Below, piece after piece: positions 10,111-22,681 of a stretch of DNA of 64,000 nt (its first letter is position 1; each line of letters starts with the position of its first letter). The stretch lies in contig NGZR01000004.1 of NCBI GenBank assembly GCA_002197995.1, positions 1,798,001-1,862,000 of the forward strand, given 5' to 3'. A program made the position numbers and the translations under genes. The notes beneath the pieces are model-generated. The model did not search any database. It had not been told where the DNA came from and saw only the letters and a list, made by a program, of their open reading frames with translations. This DNA comes from Gaeumannomyces sp. JS-464 (taxonomy: Eukaryota > Ascomycota > Sordariomycetes > Magnaporthales > Magnaporthaceae).

Positions 10111-11692
10111 CTTGGCTTTGGCTCAACGGGCGGACTGAGATATTTTGCAGGTGGCCTGTGAGACGGGAGCGAAGCGAGGAAGGCCGGCGTCGGGACAGAG
10201 GGGCCCAATGATCGAGTGTCGTGTCTCCCGTAAGTCAAGATAATCGGCCTGGCTTCCCGTGCTGTGCGAGCTGGCTGGCTGTGTATCAGCCTGGCGAGGG
10301 AAGGCAGTCTCGTACGTGTCGCAAGCGGTCGCTGTAGCTGTCGCAGGCGTTGTTGCCGTAGGTTTTGTTTGTGTTCTCGCCAATCTTGTGTCGTCGACTT
10401 GTTGGGGGTTGAGGACGGTAGTCAATGGACAGACGTCGGCACAATGAATGAAGTCCACCTGGGCTCGTGATGGGGCTGAGCACGCGTCTGCTTCCTCGTG
10501 GACCTCGGCTTGTTCGGCTCTTGGATAGCTGTGGGGTGAGTTTTGTGGGGCGGACCCATTTATCCTACCTCTCCCCAGACTCAGCACAGCACCCAGTTTG
10601 CCCCCTGAAGCCGTCGTCCACCAGCGACTACCCACCTACTCGGGCCCAACATGGATGACCTGCCCCTATCCCAAGCACGAGAGATATGGACCACTGACGG
10701 CAAGACGGGTAGCTGCCGCAATTGCAGGACCAGCCATGACTAACCTCCGTCCAATACCCATGCCGTGCGCCAGCAGAGAAGGCAAGGTATCATTGCGGTG
10801 TGTTCGACGTCTGCCCTCGTGGTGACGGGCTACTCACATAGCCAGGCGGTACCTACATGAGGCAGCCGCTAATACAATCCAGCGTCGAGGGATTTCTCGC
10901 CCCCGATTCTGTCACGGAGAGCCCAACCTCCCCGTTTGGGAACTCGGGCGCGATGCAAGTGCTCATGCCGTCAAGGCTCGGCCGTCGACGGAACAGAGCC
11001 CCAGGCCCAATGGATGGTGCCAACCGGCCTGCAGGTGCCTGTCTGCCTCCCACCAATCCCCTTCGAGCAACGGGCCTCCGAGCTGGATCCTGCCAGTGAA
11101 GTCCCAGCCTGCTTACCTCCCCACACCACCTCCTGCATACCGGTCTATCGGGGAAGACAGACGAGCTCCGAAGGGCTCGAGACATCACCAATCTTGGGTA
11201 TCAACAGGCATCGACAGATGGCAAGCCTTGCGCCCACCCTCTACACTCACCTCCCATCCACCACTCTCACACACAGTGGCAGACAGTCAACCAAAATAGC
11301 AAACGCATGCCTGTCCCCCGCGGAGGGATTGACGTGGACATAATCACCTGTTCTGGTTAGACCGTGGGCATGCCAACAACACTGGGCACAGCAATCCACG
11401 CTCTTCACCTCTTCGTGCCTCGTACGCAGTACATACCTCATCCTTTGATGTGCTGGCAAGCGTCAGCCATGTCATAATCCCATATTGTCAGTCTCCCCGA
11501 GGAAATCGATGCCTGCCAAGGCTGTCATCATTGTGGCGCCTTTGGGCCGACGTGCCTTGCCGTTGGGAAGGAATATGTCAGTACCTACCCTTTTCTCACG
11601 CATACCTGCATGGCTTGTGGACAGGAGGCTCTTCTTTCCTCTTCTCCCTCTCGCTCTCGCCTTCTCTCGGCGGCATAGACGGCTACCTGCCC

Positions 11693-11716
11693 TGTCACTG
11701 TCACTGTCACTGTCAC
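11693..11716 (+). repeat. (TGTCAC)4 hexanucleotide repeat
   Basis: Four perfect tandem copies of TGTCAC inside the gene-poor tract. Each unit is the reverse complement of GTGACA. No adjacent coding feature is seen. Confidence 0.9.
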
Positions 11717-14700
11717 TCCACCGGCTTTCTTTTCTTGCATCCCGACCTGCTTCCGTGCTGCTTGCTAGACACCTGATCCCGGGTCTAGAGCTATGCGCTG
11801 ACGTAAAGGGAGAGATGGAGAGGCTGGTAGATTTGCCCGTAGGAGGCAAGAGAGGTTTAAGCCGTTGTTTCTGTCTCGGTGTAGCGGGCAGCTGCCGGTA
11901 CCCCCACCCTGCCGCCTTCGCCAATGCCTTTGCCGGTTTTCTCAGATGCCGACCGTTGGTTGTTAGCCGGTGACACTGCTGTTTTCCCCTTCCGCCACCA
12001 TTGAGTCGCTTCTCAATCCCGCATTTGTGGAGCGTGAACAAAGCCACAACGCACAAGGGAAATCCTCCGGCTCACGCCTCAGCCAACGTGTGGGTGCCCC
12101 TCGAGAGATTCCGCCGAAAGCATCATCTATCCGTCATTTGTTGCTTTTGCTTCTGACGGCAACCCTCGTTTATCTCCATAGCATCACACAAAACACAAGC
12201 ACGCCCTTCAATGCGCAACGAAAAGACGAGAAGTCAAGCTGCCCGTGCCGAGATCCAATGGCTCGTGAGCCAGCCATGCGTAGGAGGGCAGCAGGGGATG
12301 GTCCGGACGGGAGTGGGCTAGCTACCACATCCGCTATCTCTGCTTCGACGCCACGGAAGCTATGCCGCTCGCCTCACCTCACGTTTGCCGGTAACGTCCT
12401 GGGTGGCGTGTCTGACTATCCTCTGCATGTGTCACCAAGCAAGGCATGGATGAACGAGATGCATTCGCGAGTCCTTCCACGCCCCAGTGTATCCATGCCA
12501 CTTAGCAGGTAACTCAAAACAAGAACTGCGGTGGAAAACTGCAAAGAAAGGATGTCGACATCACACCGGTCTCCGTCAGAAGATCCCCCCTCGTGGTCCC
12601 AAAACAAGTCTGGGCCCAGCCGTCGCAAGCCCCTCCCTGGTTCATGGCAAGCCTTACCGCCAAGGTAGCACTCTCTGGTTGTGACCTGGTGGTCGCGTGA
12701 TTTCTCATCTCCGTGACAATGTGCAGGGAACGATGCATGTTGTCTGCTCGATGGCGCTTTCGACACCGACACTAGCACCAAATCCGTCCATAGATGCGAA
12801 CCCTCTGCTGCTGTCGCGGTGGCGCTGCCGGCCAGAGCTGAGGGGAATTGGGAGAAGAGAAACCAGGCGGCGGCGCGGACGTGTCCAAGAGCCCGGCGGT
12901 CTTGGCCCAGCGAAGCTACCTGGCTGCTAGGTATCACCAACAATAACGAAGCTTCTCCTGCCCCGAGGTCCTGTTATGATGGAACACTGGAGCAGAAAAT
13001 ATCCTCTGCCATGTCCAAGGAGACACAACGTCGGACATTTAGCTTGTGCCACAGAACATATGGGAATACATATACCTGCAATTCCTCCTTGTCCAGTCTT
13101 CTGCCCGCCTCGTCACCCGTAAGCAACCTTCCGGGGCGAATCAAAGCCGCGCTTGCGTCGCACTTGGCACTCTCCCCCGTCTCTGTCCCACCGGGATCCC
13201 GCTCCTCTCTGATTGTGCCAGCCAGGGGGTTGCAGGGGGTGCACATGGCGTGCTGAGGAGACACCACCCCGCGGCAGGAAGCGTAGTTTGTTGGACCCAG
13301 CACATCTGGTTTTTTTTCCCCCATGGAAAGGAGGGAGACGTAGGAGAGCACCCATCCACATGACTTCTGGCGGCATGGTTGGCTCAAGCGCGCTTTGGCC
13401 AAACGCAGAGCCAGCTCCCTGGTGATCAGTCAGGTCGCTTCAGCAAGGGAGAAGAAGGAAAGAGAGATGACTGGCTGGGTGAGGCTCTTTGCAGCACAGC
13501 TGCAGGGGGCTTGGCCGTTGGTTTGTCGCCAGCCAGAATCCATGATATCGACAAACCGCATCACGGGACGAAGGCGTCCATGGCTGGAACAGCCTCTCCC
13601 TCGATCCCGCGTCCCTAGCCTGGTCTTGGACCTCCTGGGTCTTTGCATGTAACCGACCATCGAAGTTGATGTCTGTCAGGCGACCAACCCAGCACTTGCC
13701 GATCAGCCCATCGCCCCGAGCCGTCGAGCAAATCAGCTTCCAACCTTAGCGATGCTGGAGCGTGCTCCGAGGGGTGTGGGGGTTGCTATCTCTTCTGGGA
13801 GATCGCGGAATGCCGCGCGGGAGCGGACTCCAACCCTCCTTTGGCCACTCTCCTCGTCTAGATGGCAAGCGGAGAATTTCTGCCGAGAGGTTCGAGCCTA
13901 TCGGCCTTGCGCACCCAGGCACCTCCTTAGCGCCCTGTTTCTAGCGGGTCTCCACCGTCCCTGTTCACACCTTGTCCTCCTCAGCTCGTCCCGTTCGGGG
14001 CTTGGCTGTTTCCTCTGCCCCCTCGTCTCTCCCGCGTAATGGCAAATCAATCCAGGTCGTTGATCACGATGCAGCTGTGGCGAGCGGAGGGGACGTCCAG
14101 CTCCGCAGTAGCGTCCGCGTGTTTTACCAAGGTGTGTGTGTGTCTGTGTGCTCGGTTCCCTGGCATGGAAGAAAAGGAAGAAGCAGGAAGAAGCCACCAG
14201 GGATCGATCCCTGTCGCTCCCCGTGACCCCAAAGCACCCTCGGGTCTTGCTCACTGCCGTCCCATGGCAAAGCCGGAACGGCAGACACATTGGAGGCACC
14301 TCGGTCAGGACATGACAAAGCGATCGCGGTCGCCACGTGTAGCGAATCGCGAATCGAAACGTGCAAGCAGAAAAGGAAGAATGGAAAAAAAGGAAACGGA
14401 CACCGGCTTCGGAGACTCACTCGGTGGTTGGGAGATGAAAGGGAAGTGGCTGACTGGGAACAAGGGAGACGGGGATTTTGTAAGGCGCCGCCGGATCCCG
14501 TCGTCATCTGCGGCCGAGCGGTGTATAGGGGTGTACGAACCCTTGGAATCCCTTCTCTTTCTCCTTTATCTCTGTCAAGAGATATTATTCTGGGAGCTGG
14601 TGCCAGCCCGGTTCTTGGGGTGTTGCGCGGATACCTCTTTGGATGGAGACAACAGCTCGAAAGGCACTCAGAACATTGCGCATCCTCTGTACTCCGTTGG

Positions 14701-14800
14701 GCCACTTTTAAGATTAAGCATACTAGAAACTGTGCGTCCGGGAAAATCCCGCAGCCTCAAAATATCTTGGGATCACCATGGCGCACAAGAAGGGAGAACA

Positions 14801-14845
14801 AAAAAATATAAATAAAATAAAATAAAATAAAAATAATAAAAAAGA
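14801..14845 (+). repeat. AAATA-type A/T microsatellite
   Basis: Repeated AAATA pentamers with flanking A runs; AT-only over about 35 bases in otherwise GC-rich DNA. Confidence 0.8.
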
Positions 14846-17394
14846 AAGGGGAGGAAATCCGAAAAGCAAAAGTTTGATAGAAAAAGCAAATATTCGATAC
14901 TGACCCTGGGATGAAGGCGGGAAGAGCCCGGCAAGCAACTGCAACTGGACATGGAACCCTGGTCGACGCTCTCTCCGCGGTGTCAGTTTGCCAATTTTAT
15001 GGTTATTGTCATTCTTTCTTTTACCTCTGTTCTTTCTTTGCGTCCGCGCAATTGAACCCAGGAACCAAGGGACATAGTTCGGGCAAGGACAGGTGTGTCT
15101 CGCTTGTCGCGGCTGGAAAAGGCCCAAAGGGCCGGGCGTGTGGGTGTAAGTGGGCTGGGGCGTTATCCTAATTGGGCGCCTGAAACGCTGGACAGCCGTC
15201 GAGAAGCAAGCCACTGGTGTGCGCGGACAGGGTCTGCAGGAAGGCCCAGTCGACGGCGTCTCGTCTGGCCCGCGAGGTACTTTGTCCTGGGAAGTTGGAG
15301 CTGGGACCGACCAGTGCGGTTCGAGTACGATGGGCAGTGGCCCTGGGCGCGAGTACGGTCCATCGAGGCCGGGACCGACGGCATCGGACGCCAACAAACA
15401 CCAAACAAAAGAAAAAGAAAAGAAAAGAAAAGAAAAAGGGCAGAATCAAGATCACAACGGATCCAAGCATTTTCGGGTACGGATGCACGTACGTACCGTG
15501 GTATGTATCGGTCTTTGACGTGGACGGTGTAATGCGCCTGCGTGCCAGCGGAAAAATGCTCCGCAGCATGTGCCGTGCTGTTGGGCCCCAAAGGGCTGGC
15601 TGGCCAGTTAGGGTGCGTTTCGTTTGCCGCATACCTGCCTACCGAGCCGAGTGGGCAAGGCCTCAGTGGCCTGGCTGTGAGCAATGTGCACTTTGTTCGG
15701 GGCTCAGTACCGGCCTTATCTCCATCTGTCACATATCATTCCCAGGAAATGGGGGCCCAAGGGGCCCTTGATCGGTCGCCGGCGTCATGTTCTCGGGGGA
15801 GCAGCACGCACCACACACTCGCGCAACGAACCCATGTTCTTCCCCTACTGCTACATAGGTACGACACGACGTGCCTACAGGGCGCACTGCGCATGCAACG
15901 CAGCGCGCTGTGGTGATGCTTGGTGTGCTCGGCTCGGGAAACCCTGGGTGCTTGGGCACTGTCGCATTGATCCTTCTTTCCCGCCCACCCAGGTGGCCGA
16001 TCGTGCCGGACGAGATGTGAGGGTGGATGATTCCCCCCTGGCCCCAGATTGCGTACGGAGGAGGCACGCGCTGGGCCTCATTGACGAAGCCGGATTCGTG
16101 ATAGCTAAAAATGCCACACCACGAAGACTCGACAGACAACAGCTCAACATTATGTGTCTCTCACCCGCACCCTGCAGCGGGCGACGTGTACAGGCCTGGG
16201 TAGGTATACATACATTGTACATGATGCACCTACACACATACAGCATATAGCACAGACAGCCGCGCCCTGTTTGCCCTTTGCAGGGTAGGGCGCCGGGGGA
16301 TACAGGCACGGATTCATGCTTGCTTCTGCTGGTGCCGTAAGGCTTGGGTGGTGAGGTGGTGGGCGGGGGAGGGACTTGTTCGCCTACGTAGATGCTCTAA
16401 CCCCGTTGGGTAGCATATTCTGGGTTTACTGCATCAACGGCCCATCCCCCGGGGACCCAAAGCTGCACGCGTCCAGGCTGTCATTGGCTGATCCATACCC
16501 AGAAAATGCAAGGCCCCTCTCACCAGACTGTGTTGTTTTGGCCTTGAGGCGGGGCCCGGCTTGCTGCTGTTGCTTCAACCATGTACATATAGAACCGACA
16601 TTGGGGCCTCAAATATGGGACGAAAAAAAAAGGGAAGAAAACATTGAGAATAGCTGCGTCCGAGCCTCGACCCGACATCCTGCAGGTGTTGGCCATACTA
16701 CCCAAGTTGTTGTTGGGCACTCCGTTGATCTGGTAGCAATAGATGCGCAAGACATGGAAGGGTTAAAACGCTCAAAGTTGGGGTTACAAATGGCGGGGAG
16801 ACAAAATAAAACCTTGGCCGCCTAGGCGGTTCAAAATGCGGTTGATTGACCGGTCGGGAACAGGGAGTGGGACAAATGATTTTTTTTTCTCGGGTGCTTC
16901 CCTTGGCCCAATTCACACGCTCGCAGCTTTTTGTTGTTTTAATGTGTTTATTTTTCTTTCATCACCCTGCTTTTCCACCCTCATTGCTTCTCTCGCTGGC
17001 CTTTTCTGGTTGTGTGTAAGACGCCTGGGCTTCTTGCTGCAAGCTATCGCCAAGCAACAAGGGGAGCCTGCCCAGGACCAGGTCGGCACTAGGAGGTATG
17101 CGCGCTAGGAACCGGGCTGACCCTCGGTGCCCGCCTGAGATATTTTTGCTGCACACACTCCACCCGAGTGCGGTCCCAAACATACGCCAAAGTGCTACAA
17201 TTGCCTGATCGGGCTGGCGAGGAGACGGGACAGGCACTGAGCGCAAGGGTCCGGCCGAGGTCATGGGATGATGTAGGGGAGTGAGCCAGACGCAGATGTA
17301 GGGGCGTATCACCACGCAGCGGAGACAAGCAAGCTGGACAGAAAAAGGAAGATAGACAGACACGTTGTTGTCAGAAAGAGGAAGGGGTGTGCGT

Positions 17395-17462
17395 AAAAAA
17401 AAAAAAAAAAAAAAGAAAAAGAAAAAAAAAATTTAAAAAAGAAAAAAAAAAGAAAAGAAAAG
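17395..17462 (+). repeat. Poly-A/purine tract
   Basis: About 68 bases of A with scattered G and three T. Low complexity, no coding function. Confidence 0.85.
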
Positions 17463-18010
17463 ACAAGGGAGAGAGATAGGGACATGGTTTAACGCAAAGA
17501 GGAGAAAAAACAGGCGAGAGGGCGGAACAAACAACGAATAGAACGACGGAGCAAAAAAGTACCTAGCACATACCTCTGTCGCCCTACTTTCGCATCCTGT
17601 TCTGGCCGAACCTTTCGAGATACCAAGTGCTCCCCGTCCGCTTCCTTGTTGGCATCGGTCGTCTGAAATACCAGACTATCCTCCCACAGTCTGCAGTTTG
17701 CTGCATTCTCCCGTGCCTCTCCCAACCGCCTCCCTCAGGCGGCCGTCCGCAGCCAGCTTCTGCTCCGAGCCGTAGCCGGGTCCAGCGTTGAACCAAGAGA
17801 ACGAGCCTCCTCCCGGCGCCCGTCCGTCTTGTCTCCCTTGGGCAGTCACTGACGCAACCCGGGCTGATCAAATCTCTGGCTGCCACATCGTTTGGACCTT
17901 CGCTCGGGAGCAGCCCGAGCAGTAGCCCCCGCCCCCTTCCGCCTCAGGTCCGGTTCCCATTGGGTTCCGACCTCTGTGTGGCTTCTGGGCCTCGCCCTCC
18001 TCCTCGTGGG

Positions 18011-18020
18011 GATATAAAAG
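18011..18020 (+). promoter_or_regulatory. TATA box upstream of the dsRBM gene
   Basis: GATATAAAAG at 18011-18020 is a near-perfect TATA element in GC-rich surroundings. It is followed by pyrimidine-rich DNA and, about 530 bases on, by the first exon of the dsRNA-binding-motif gene. If used, the mRNA has a leader of roughly 500 bases containing a 36-codon upstream ORF (18116-18226). Confidence 0.5.
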
Positions 18021-18372
18021 GGCGCTCCACGTCCTTCCTCGCTGCCTCAGAACAGGCTGTTGACCCCTTCGATCAAGCCATCCTGGTCAGCCATCCTGCA
18101 TATTATCCCGGACGCATGGATCGAGTCCTCCTCAAGCCTACTCCCATCTACCTATCACGGCTTTTTCCGCCCTGTCGATTTAGCCCGCCTTCGCCTGGTC
18201 CTCTGACCGCGCTACAAACCTTCTAGCCTCCCCGGTCGAACAGTCTTAGCGGCCGGTTGATGACCAGCGACCGCCTACTACTGCGCACGCACATCAAGCT
18301 AAAAAAAAAACAAAACAAGGAGACGAGAAAAAAAAAAAGAACACCAAACACCTTGCCGCCCTGCACGCTGCG

Positions 18373-18418
18373 CCGCACCGCACCGCACCGGGCACGCGCA
18401 CGCGCACGCGCACGCACA
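18373..18418 (+). repeat. (GCACC)n and (GCACGC)n repeats in the dsRBM leader
   Basis: Three GCACC units are followed by a run of alternating purine/pyrimidine GCACGC units to about 18417. Such alternating GC/AC tracts are prone to Z-form DNA. They lie about 140-180 bases before the start codon of the dsRBM gene. Confidence 0.75.
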
Positions 18419-18552
18419 CCGTTCTGCCTCCCCGCCGGCCCCTCTGCCCCTGTACTCATCATCCCTTCTTAAAGCGCCTGCTCTCCCCAAGGGGAATCAT
18501 TGGAACCCGTCCCCTCCCTCACCTTCACCCTTCCCCAGCCCTCTCAGACAAG

Positions 18553-19093
18553 ATGCCTTCTGCGTCGACCTCCAAGAAGTCGGAACCGCCCCAGAAGACA
18601 TGGCAGACGAGGCTTGAAGGTGAGCCTCCTTTTTGTGGTGGATCATCATCGCTCCACAAAATATGGGCACACAACTAACACGGCCTCGACAGATGCCTGC
18701 AGAGAATACCGGATCAGCGCCCCAAAGTACCAGCTCGTTTCTGACAGAAGAGGTAAGCGGAACCGCGGGGGGAGCGCAGGCGGTGACCTTGAGCCCTGAT
18801 ATGACCGAGGAGTGGGTGGAGGCCGAGACTGCGAGTGGCGGCCGCTCATCACGCGACCAGCTCGGGAGACGGACGCGGAGCCCCCAACCATGAAGCTAAA
18901 GCTAACCCAACGTCTCGGTCCAACAGGCGGTCGCACGGCCTGGTCGAGCAGCGTAACAGTCTACAACCAGGCGCACTCGGCCCGGTTCTGGTACGACGGC
19001 AAGAACCTCCACAATGCCAGGGAGGACGCGGCCGAGGTCGCGTACACCTGGCTGACGACTCCAACGAGCTCTCCCTCGTCGGCAGGGTGGTGA
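18553..19093 (+). CDS. Small dsRNA-binding-motif (dsRBM) protein, 97 residues
   Basis: Three exons, 18553-18619, 18693-18752 and 18927-19093, give an exact 97-residue frame with perfect GT..AG junctions and an ACTAAC branch site before exon 2. The start ATGCCTTCTGCG follows CAAG. The protein is almost a single dsRBM. An amphipathic helix 'KTWQTRLEDACREY' is followed by PKYQLVSDRRGGRTAW, a beta segment with VTVYNQAHSARFWYDGKN, and the C-terminal helix AREDAAEVAYTWL. The last matches the A.kdAAe.Al..L helix that contacts the RNA minor groove in this fold. No other domain, signal peptide or membrane segment is present. It probably binds structured RNA; any link to RNA silencing or translation is inference. 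The gene stands alone between long gene-free tracts. Confidence 0.8.
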
Positions 19094-21606
19094 ATTACGA
19101 CGATAATGACCGCGGCAGCAACACCAAAAGCAACAAACACCAGCGGAAGCAAAGTTGCGGGCGGGTTTGACGATCGACCAGACAGGGACCGAGACCCGGC
19201 AAACAAGCAGAAACAGAAAGGGCGGGTAAACAGCACATGGGGGGGCATAGAGAGAGGGCTCGAGGCCGGGGACGGGTGCGCGCAGTAGCACACGAAGACT
19301 GCGCGGGCACGGCAGGCAGCAAAAAGCCGCCCCGAGAACACACCTCTGCCCTCTCTCCTTGTCCCTCCCGACTGGCCAGCGGGGCGATGATGTTATAAGA
19401 CGAGAGGTGGAAAGGGCTTGGATTAATCCCTCTCCCCCGCCAACAGAACTTCCGCGGGCTCGACTTTCTGGCGTCACTCTTCCTTGTAGTATACCCTGTT
19501 ACGGCGTTGGGCAGAAAAAGGGAACATTGGGAACTCGCCACGCGGCGACGAGGGAAACAAAACAACAGGCTCGGCGTAACGAGGAATCTTTTTCTTTTTC
19601 TTTTCTTTCCTTCTCTTATCGTTTTCCTTTTTTTTTTAACAGTCAATCATGTCCTTTCCTTAGGTTATTCTACCTTTTTTTCTTTGACCACCTTCCTTAT
19701 CAAATCGAAGTGGCGTTCTTTCTTTATCTTCCTCTCCGCAGAGCCCCCACCGCCTCTGCGATATGGTTACGTTTTTTCCATGCCGCCTCAAAGAGGCACG
19801 ATAAATAATTACTGAAGGACGAGATATGGCATAGTGCTGCGCGGAGATGAAGTGTGACAGGAGAGGGCGTGGGCGATGCGTGGGGTTCGAGAAGCCAGCT
19901 CGATACCGAGGTGGATGCGACGGCTGGAAGGGGGCTGCACTAACACCCCTGGGCGCCATGGATCGGCCCTCAGCTGGGGGACACCGCTCCACGAACTCGC
20001 GTCGAGGGACAAACTTTGGCCCAAGAGAAAGTGCCACGCCGGAAGGGACAGGCCTCGTTTGCCTGAGTTCTGTTGCGCTCCCTTGTTTGCGTCCGCAAAA
20101 AAGAGTACACGTCCACCCTGCACCTCCTGCTCCGCTTTTTCTTGCTTTTTCCCCTCGTGTTCATAGAAGGCCACTTGGCTGGCGGGAGGCTATTGACGTC
20201 GCCTGCCGGAACAACAGGAAACCAGAATAGAGGGGTAGATGAAGGGAGCCAGGAGAACGTGGAAGGGCTAATCAAGATGGGGTGGATATCTCGTCGATGC
20301 CCTCGAGCGAGACGATCACTATCGGTGTGGTGCTGGGGACAGGTTTTGCCCGCATACGTGTTTGCTGATGGGCGCCGCGCTCGGTTCCGGATGGACAAGC
20401 GAGGAGGAGGCGTGCGGTCCGTTCTCCAATGGTGCACTGCCATCGAGCGCATCGTAGTCTCCACAGCTTGGTTGAGACTCCTTGGGCCAGGTTGTTTCCG
20501 GCGGCGATAATATCGGATGAGCGGGATATAGCCAGGGAAACCGGCAGAGCAAGTCTATGTAAAAACGAGATGGCAGCGAGTCTGTGGTGCTATGTGGTGT
20601 CTGGGTTTTACAGCCGTCACAGCGGAGCCACGAGTTGGAAGCCAGCAGCCCGTCCGCCCACTACCGCACCCCACACACACCACCACGACTCGAATGCGTG
20701 GATGCTAGCGGAATTGGCGCGTGGCCCGCCTTGATCAACCACATTGTACCCCACCCGCCAGGCCACCCCCTCCACACCTGCCGGTCTGGACTTTGGCGGA
20801 TAGAGGACGACGATGCCGGTAGTCCACACGAGGGCGATCGCCTTCGCATGAAGCCTTCCGACTGCCTATCCGGTGCCAGCTTGCGAGTGCGATGGTGCGC
20901 CTGCCCTGCCGGGGGCGACTGGTGCAGCCTGCATCGTGCAGTTCATACTCGGGCTCCAGCCAGCCCCGGCCGAACAAGCCCCGTGGAGGACACGGGCGGA
21001 TCTCGGCGAGGTGATAAGCAGCAAGGGCGGGCACATGACCCGGCTTGAGCGTTAGTGCCAGGCCCTTTTCAGATGGTGGTGCGGTGGTAGGTAGCAACCG
21101 CAAGAGCGATCGATCTTAGCACCATGGGCACCTTACGCATTCCTAAACAGGGAACTAGACTGGCTGAACCTGGTATAATGTGGCTTCACCAAAACCGGTC
21201 CCCTAAACTATGCCGCATGAGGATCAGCCCTGATAAGATAGAGTGTGATTGACACGCGATACACAATGGAAATCAGGATCTTCCGCATTCTGCCACGCAA
21301 ATTAGATGTGCGCCACTGTGATGAGGCCGAGATGGTCTCTTCACAAGTCTCAGCTGCGGCTGCTGTGGAGAGGACTGCGGAGCTCCACGACCCACCTCAG
21401 CTTGGGGAGCTCCAATAGGATCGATCATTCAGGGCCCCTCACGTGATTGACTCCGTTCTCTGCCGTGCGAATCGAATCAACGCTGGACGTGCCAAATTAG
21501 CGACGAGGAAAATTTGGCGACATCAGGCTTGTTATGTCCAGGAGGGCGCCGAACCACACCCGCCGCCACCGATGGTACCTTGAGAGAACCCTGCACGACA
21601 TCAGTG
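19094..21606. other. Intergenic region between dsRBM and uS7m genes
   Basis: About 2.5 kb without a supported gene. It contains T-rich stretches near 19570-19700 and GC-rich DNA with random open frames. It should hold the uS7m promoter. Confidence 0.4.
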
Positions 21607-22681
21607 ATGCCGCCGAGGTTAAATATCCTGGCTTCGTGCAGAGTCCTTGCTCTCCGTCCCAGGAGGCCGGCCGCGCCGCCACCTTGGCATGCCCCGAGAG
21701 CTCTGCCCCTCGCCCGGCCATACTCCAACGATGCGCCGATAGTGCCCCCGACACAACCGGCCGTCCCGCCGCCGCCCGGGCCCCCGCCCTCGCCTGCCGC
21801 TGCTCCGGCCTCCGATGCTCCGGCCCCTAGCGGGGCAGTCCCAATAATACCATCAGAGGACTTTGATGTTGCGCTGTCCTCGTTGAAGGCGGGTCAGGCG
21901 ATTGTGGAAGAGAAGGAGGATGAAGGAGACATCATGGCCAACGAGGAGGCTCTGCGGCAGCTAGAGCGGATCTCATACGGCGTCGAATCCTTCAACTCGG
22001 CCGAGGTCGGCCACAAGTACGGCGTTCCAGAGGTCCCGATCCCCAGCGGGATGCATCTAAAGCACCGCTACCACCCGGTACTGGAGCAGATCACAAACCT
22101 GCTGATGAAGCATGGAAAAAAGAGCAAGGCACAGAGGGTAAGGAACATATGACTTGTTCGCGATTGGCGGGTCATCACTTGCGACAGTGGTTCAGGCAGG
22201 ACGATTTACTAAAATATATGGAATCTGCGTCGCATCCTAGGATATGGCCATGGTGCTGAACTTCCTCCGGACCATGCCCGCGCCCAAGGTCAACCCGGCG
22301 CGGCCTCTTCTTCCGGGCGCCCCGCCAGCCTCGCACCTGCCGCTGGACCCCATTACGTACCTGACGCTGGCGATTGACTCGGTCGCGCCCCTGATCAAGA
22401 TTCGCAACTTCGCGGGTCTCGCGGGAGGCGGCGCCAATTCGCCCGTCCCCTTCCCCCTATCGATCCGACAGCGCCGCAGGGTAGCATTCCAGTGGATCCT
22501 GGAGCTGGTCAAGAAGAAGCAGTCCAAAGGCAGCGGGAGGACTCAGCTCGCGCACCGCATCGCGGAGGAGATTGTTGCCATTGTTGAGGGAAAGTCGTCG
22601 CTCTGGGATAGGCGGCTCATGGTTCACAGGCTGGGCACTACGGCGAGAGCAAACATCGCTGCTGTCATGAAGAGGCGATAG
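21607..22681 (+). CDS. RSM7: Mitochondrial small-subunit ribosomal protein uS7m
   Basis: Component of the mitochondrial 37S ribosomal subunit that binds the 3' domain of the small rRNA. Two exons, 21607-22137 and 22241-22681, give 323 residues. MPPRLNILASCRVLALRPRR is an Arg-rich, acid-free N-terminus typical of a mitochondrial import signal. A proline-rich linker and an acidic stretch follow. The S7 domain begins near residue 140 with HRYHPVLEQITNLLMKHGK and, after the intron, AMVLNFLRTMPAP. The core shows DSVAPLIKIRNF, PLSIRQRRRVAFQWIL and a C-terminal HRLGTTARANIAAVMKRR, the expected uS7 tail. I chose the ATG at 21607 rather than the in-frame alternative start upstream because it begins the targeting signal. 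The frame is intact. Confidence 0.9.

Larger units (their letters stand above)
10111..18010. other. Gene-poor tract of about 7.9 kb
   Basis: No protein gene can be supported on either strand. Open frames are many but short or compositionally odd; the longest (14039-14815 +, 258 codons) has no domain and no exon neighbours. A short ATG frame at 10651 (MDDLPLSQAREIWTTDGK) looks mildly protein-like but ends after 30 codons without a usable splice. The tract contains a (TGTCAC)4 repeat, an AAATA-type repeat and long purine runs, listed separately. It could hold regulatory DNA or an untranslated RNA for the flanking genes. That is inference. Confidence 0.4.

Noticed and set aside
10651..10743. Short protein-like frame beginning MDDLPLSQAREIW
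   Set aside because: Ends after 30 codons, and no donor/acceptor pair extends it into a sensible exon.
13880..13910. GGTTCGAGCC resembling a tRNA B box
   Set aside because: Flanking bases do not form a T stem and no acceptor stem or A box lies upstream.
14039..14815. Open frame of 258 codons in the gene-poor tract
   Set aside because: Crosses low-complexity DNA (GT repeats, purine runs), with no recognisable domain and no splice neighbours.
16655..16720. Minus-strand GGTCGAGGCTC resembling a tRNA T arm
   Set aside because: Does not fit the B-box consensus and no cloverleaf can be drawn.
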